NCBI GenBank assembly: GCA_016718605.1
Contig: JADKCY010000013.1
Coordinates: 90,421 to 154,420 of the forward strand
Direction of reading: 5' to 3'
Source: Lysobacterales bacterium
Lineage (GTDB): Bacteria > Pseudomonadota > Gammaproteobacteria > Xanthomonadales > Xanthomonadaceae
Length of the DNA: 64,000 bases
The notes beneath the pieces were generated by a model that was given only the letters and a program-made list of their open reading frames with translations, was not told where the DNA came from and did not search any database. Position 1 is the first letter of the stretch, and every line of letters begins with the position of its first letter. This document shows, piece by piece, positions 61,419 through 64,000 of the stretch. The translations under genes and the position numbers were made by a program.

Positions 61419-63026
61419 ATGCCCAAGAAGTCCGTATTGCCCCACTTGATCGTTGCCGCCATCTCGGCGGGCGCCTCGGCCGAAGGCTTTGCCGCAGTGG
61501 ATGCGGCCCAGCAGGTCGACATCAGCATCCTGACCGAGCGCGCAGCAGCAGGTGACCCCAAAGCCCAACGCGAACTCGCGTATGCGTTTATCGAGGGCCG
61601 CGGCGACGGGTTGAGTCAAACCCCGGCGCGGGGCTACGCGATCCTGGCGCAGTCCATGATGGACGGCACAATCCGCCCCTCGGATGCCTTCCGGCTGGCA
61701 GGGTTCTATGAGCGTGAACACAACCTGCGTGAGTCCGCTCGCTGGTACCGTGCTTCGGCATTGGCAGGACACACCGGCGCGCAAATCAAAGTCGCCACGA
61801 TGCTGTTTACGTCCTCAACCAATCCCGCATTGACGGCCGCGAATCAGCAAAAGGCCAAGCGCCAGGGGCTCGCACTGCTCAAGCATGCAGCGAATGCCGG
61901 CAATCCCGATGCCGCCTATGCGCTCGCGGTTCGCTACCGGGAAGGCAATGGAATAGATCGGGATGAGAAGGAAGCCGAGCGCTATCTCGCGCAAGCAGCG
62001 GACAAGGGCAACCCGCAGGCCGCCTACGAGCGGGCTGAGATGCTCATGGCGTCGGTGGGCGGTCGCCGCTCGGGTCGCGCGCTGCACTATCTCGCTCTCG
62101 CCGCCAACGGTGGCGAAGCAAAAGCCGCCACGATGCTCGTGGACCACTATCTGTCCACACACACCCGTAATCTCGATCTCGCCCACCGCTGGGCGGAACG
62201 CGCGGAGGCCTTGGGCAACAACGAACCGTTGGTTCGCGTGGAGACGGCGATCGAAGCCGAGACCATGATCCAGTTCGCTGCCACCGAGCTTGAGCCCGTG
62301 CTGGACGAACCGGCGATTGAAGCCACCACGCAAGGGGCCGAGGTGCAACTCAGCCTGGACGATGGCGTCGCCTTTGCCAGCGCACAGCGTTACGCCCATC
62401 CGGCGATCACCCTGCAGGCACCAAGCCAACCTGCATCAACCGTCGCAGTAGCCAGTCAGCCGGATGACGGCGTTCGCCAGGAAGTCCAAGCCCTCCAAGG
62501 CAAGCTCGACAGCTTTGAGAAGGAGATGGCAGAGCTTCGCAATCAGCTGGCCGAACGCGACCGGCTGATGGCCGAGTATCGCCTCCGCGCAGAGCAGGCC
62601 GAGCAGCAAGCCGTGGCACTCGCGGGGCAAGCCGAAGCACAACGCAAGAACGCCTCCGGCTTGAATGCCATGCGTGCCAATGATCATGCCGCAGCACTGC
62701 GCCGCTTCCGTGAGGCCGCTGACCTCGGCAATGCGCAGGCCATGAACAACCTGGCCATGATGTACATGCGTGGCCAAGGCGTGCCGGTATCCATGGACAA
62801 GGCCGTCGACTATTTCAGTCAATCCGCCAATCTGGGCAACGCGATCGCCGCGACCAACCTCGGGGCCATCTACGCCCGTGGACTGGGTGTGCCGCTGGAT
62901 CTCGCCTTGGCCAAGAACTGGTACCAGAAGGCGGCCGATCTCGGACACCTTGGGGCGCAGAACGAGCTGCGTCGGATGGGGTCACCCGTGACGCGTGAGG
63001 CGATTCCCTCGATTGCCTCGAAGTGA
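61419..63026 (+). CDS. Exported Sel1-repeat protein
   Basis: 535 residues. A signal-like N-terminus (VLPHLIVAAISAGASAEGFA) precedes Sel1/TPR-like repeats (AAAGDPKAQRELAYAFIEGR, GNPDAAYALAVRYREGNG, KGNPQAAYERAEMLM). A Glu/Gln/Ala-rich coiled coil (about 355-410) and two more repeats at the C-terminus (NAQAMNNLAMMYMRGQG, GNAIAATNLGAIYARGLG) follow. Such repeats bind protein partners, often at the envelope. It has its own leader hairpin and no operon partner, and may be a secretion or pilus accessory factor. Confidence 0.75.
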   Translation: MPKKSVLPHLIVAAISAGASAEGFAAVDAAQQVDISILTERAAAGDPKAQRELAYAFIEGRGDGLSQTPARGYAILAQSMMDGTIRPSDAFRLAGFYEREHNLRESARWYRASALAGHTGAQIKVATMLFTSSTNPALTAANQQKAKRQGLALLKHAANAGNPDAAYALAVRYREGNGIDRDEKEAERYLAQAADKGNPQAAYERAEMLMASVGGRRSGRALHYLALAANGGEAKAATMLVDHYLSTHTRNLDLAHRWAERAEALGNNEPLVRVETAIEAETMIQFAATELEPVLDEPAIEATTQGAEVQLSLDDGVAFASAQRYAHPAITLQAPSQPASTVAVASQPDDGVRQEVQALQGKLDSFEKEMAELRNQLAERDRLMAEYRLRAEQAEQQAVALAGQAEAQRKNASGLNAMRANDHAAALRRFREAADLGNAQAMNNLAMMYMRGQGVPVSMDKAVDYFSQSANLGNAIAATNLGAIYARGLGVPLDLALAKNWYQKAADLGHLGAQNELRRMGSPVTREAIPSIASK

Positions 63027-63039
63027 GGTGGCGGGGGAG

Positions 63040-63077
63040 GGCTCTTGGCTATTCGAACGGTATGAGAGCCAAGAGCC
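63040..63077. terminator. 11-bp inverted repeat after the Sel1 gene
   Basis: GGCTCTTGGCT and AGCCAAGAGCC are perfectly complementary across a 16-base loop. No T-run follows; it could be a terminator or part of the control region of the next gene. Confidence 0.5.
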
Positions 63078-63085
63078 GATCACCA

Positions 63086-63100
63086 CTCGAACTGTTCGAG
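63086..63100. promoter_or_regulatory. Perfect 15-bp palindrome before terminal gene
   Basis: CTCGAAC-T-GTTCGAG lies 15 bases before the ATG at 63115; a half-site ATTCGAAC is at 63051. Operator-like; regulator unknown. Confidence 0.55.
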
Positions 63101-63114
63101 CGCACTCTGACAGC

Positions 63115-64000
63115 ATGACGAACCGGGAGATCCATACTCTTCGCGATTTCTTGGCTGCCTACGAAGACGCTTTGGCATTCCTCAAGGATCTTGGTGTTGA
63201 TTCACGCCAAGGGCGTTTAGACGACTATCGCACGCGCCTCCGCAATGCCGTCCTCGCGGAACAGAAAGCACCCGACGCAAGCCACGCGCACCAGAGTGAC
63301 GAGACCTTTCAATACGTCCTTCTTGAGGCCAGAGAAATCATCGATATCGCCACTCTGGAGGTGCGGTTCCTACAAGGACGCGAAACACTGACCAAACTTA
63401 GAGATTTGCGTAAAGGCAAAACGTTACCCGACCCAAGAAAAGATGATCCCGCGCGAAACTATGCCTTCGAGTTCTCCGCCGCTGCGACCGCCGCGCGCCG
63501 TGAGCGTCTGCTTGGGTTTGAGGCAGGTGACTTCCAGATTGGCCCAGAGGGCTATCCGGTAGAGTGCAAGCGCATTTCATCACTTGCGCGACTTGGGCAA
63601 AATCTAAGGGATGCCAAGAATCAATTGAAAGCGCGAGGTCGGCCTGGGATCATCGCGATTGACCTAACTTCACCAATTCGGGCCGAGCAAGGCTTGACGC
63701 GCATCTGCTCGTGCGAATTGGAACTGCGCCAAAGCGTCGACAACGAATTGACCGCCTACCTATTTCGACACTTTAATGGACGCGCACTCGACGGCGTGAT
63801 CGATCCCATGGTGCTCGGACTGATCTTCCACCATCGCCTCATCGGATCAGTGGGCTCGCCGCATGAAATTCGCTTGGCACGTACTTGGCAAGCCTTTCGC
63901 GTGCACGGCGTCGACAACAAGTTGAACCATTTATTTGACGCGGCGACTAGCTGGTTGGCAGACGGGGGACGAGTGGAGGCTTCTGAAGGGGATCTGGTTT
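63115..64000 (+). CDS. Nuclease-like hypothetical protein (cut by window end)
   Basis: An open frame of 295 codons from ATG 63115 to the window end, without stop. The N-terminal half is helical (REIHTLRDFLAAYEDALAFL). Around residues 125-155, FEFSAAATAARRERLLGFEAG...YPVECKRISS gives E, D and ExK-like residues of a PD-(D/E)XK nuclease, followed by IIAIDLTSP. A palindromic operator lies just upstream. It may be a restriction or defence nuclease, but the family is not certain and the C-terminus is not seen. Confidence 0.6.
   Translation, partial: MTNREIHTLRDFLAAYEDALAFLKDLGVDSRQGRLDDYRTRLRNAVLAEQKAPDASHAHQSDETFQYVLLEAREIIDIATLEVRFLQGRETLTKLRDLRKGKTLPDPRKDDPARNYAFEFSAAATAARRERLLGFEAGDFQIGPEGYPVECKRISSLARLGQNLRDAKNQLKARGRPGIIAIDLTSPIRAEQGLTRICSCELELRQSVDNELTAYLFRHFNGRALDGVIDPMVLGLIFHHRLIGSVGSPHEIRLARTWQAFRVHGVDNKLNHLFDAATSWLADGGRVEASEGDLV

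Noticed and set aside
63086..63100. LexA box of the CGAAC-N4-GTTCG type
   Set aside because: The half-sites match but the spacer is one base instead of four, so LexA control is not supported.

Overview
The window reads as a GC-rich proteobacterial sequence. Codon usage, the MscS, PEP synthase and roadblock/GTPase genes and the IS types suggest a Xanthomonadales (Lysobacterales)-like gammaproteobacterium; this is inference and the host is not proven. The backbone (1-10967 and 37870-64000) looks like a large plasmid or integrative conjugative element. It carries its own replication and repair set: a sliding-clamp homologue, SSB, and RecG-like, DinG-like and SNF2-like helicases. It also has a methyltransferase-helicase fusion, parts of a type IV pilus (prepilin, secretion ATPase, lytic transglycosylase, prepilin peptidase), a Sel1-repeat protein and many short hypothetical genes in tightly overlapping (ATGA) operons. 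No rRNA or tRNA gene was seen.

Layout. 1-1134: two hypotheticals. 1133-2832: a broken DinG-like (probably Csf4) helicase fused to a four-repeat CRISPR remnant with I-E/IV-A-type 29-nt repeats. 2925-4749: small hypotheticals. 5100-8606: PD-(D/E)XK nuclease, SNF2 helicase, small protein, sliding clamp. 8708-10939: prepilin and a frameshifted secreted protein. 10968-37869: a 26.9-kb composite transposon bounded by two IS4-family copies and a perfect 12-bp target duplication. It contains a PIN-domain remnant, a type III-like mod/res pair broken by a clean 830-bp inversion, a truncated PEP synthase, a truncated MscS, a roadblock/PAS/MglA-like GTPase cluster between two tail-to-tail IS91-like elements, a helicase-nuclease chimera, an ApeA-like HEPN abortive-infection gene, a UmuD remnant, a Lit-like HExxH protein, a serine recombinase with two ParB-like proteins, and a truncated CoiA-like nuclease. 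37882-44126: duplicated control region, DinG-like helicase and two hypothetical operons. 44127-47430: an AT-richer cargo site with divergent duplicated flanks. 47472-63026: the methyltransferase-helicase, pilus and replication genes. 63115-64000: a nuclease-like gene cut by the window end.

How it fits together. Six intergenic hairpins of one family (GAAATCCCC, loop, GGGG and ATTTC), five of them 84-98 nt before a start codon, suggest one element-wide control of clamp/helicase, pilus and accessory operons. A second leader type hides the Shine-Dalgarno sequence in a stem before three hypothetical operons. Two adjacent genes are degenerate enzymes: a lambda-type phosphatase without its metal ligands and a staphylococcal-type nuclease without its catalytic Arg/Glu/Arg. 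Many single-base frameshifts, some in homopolymers, mean that several pseudogene calls could be sequencing errors.
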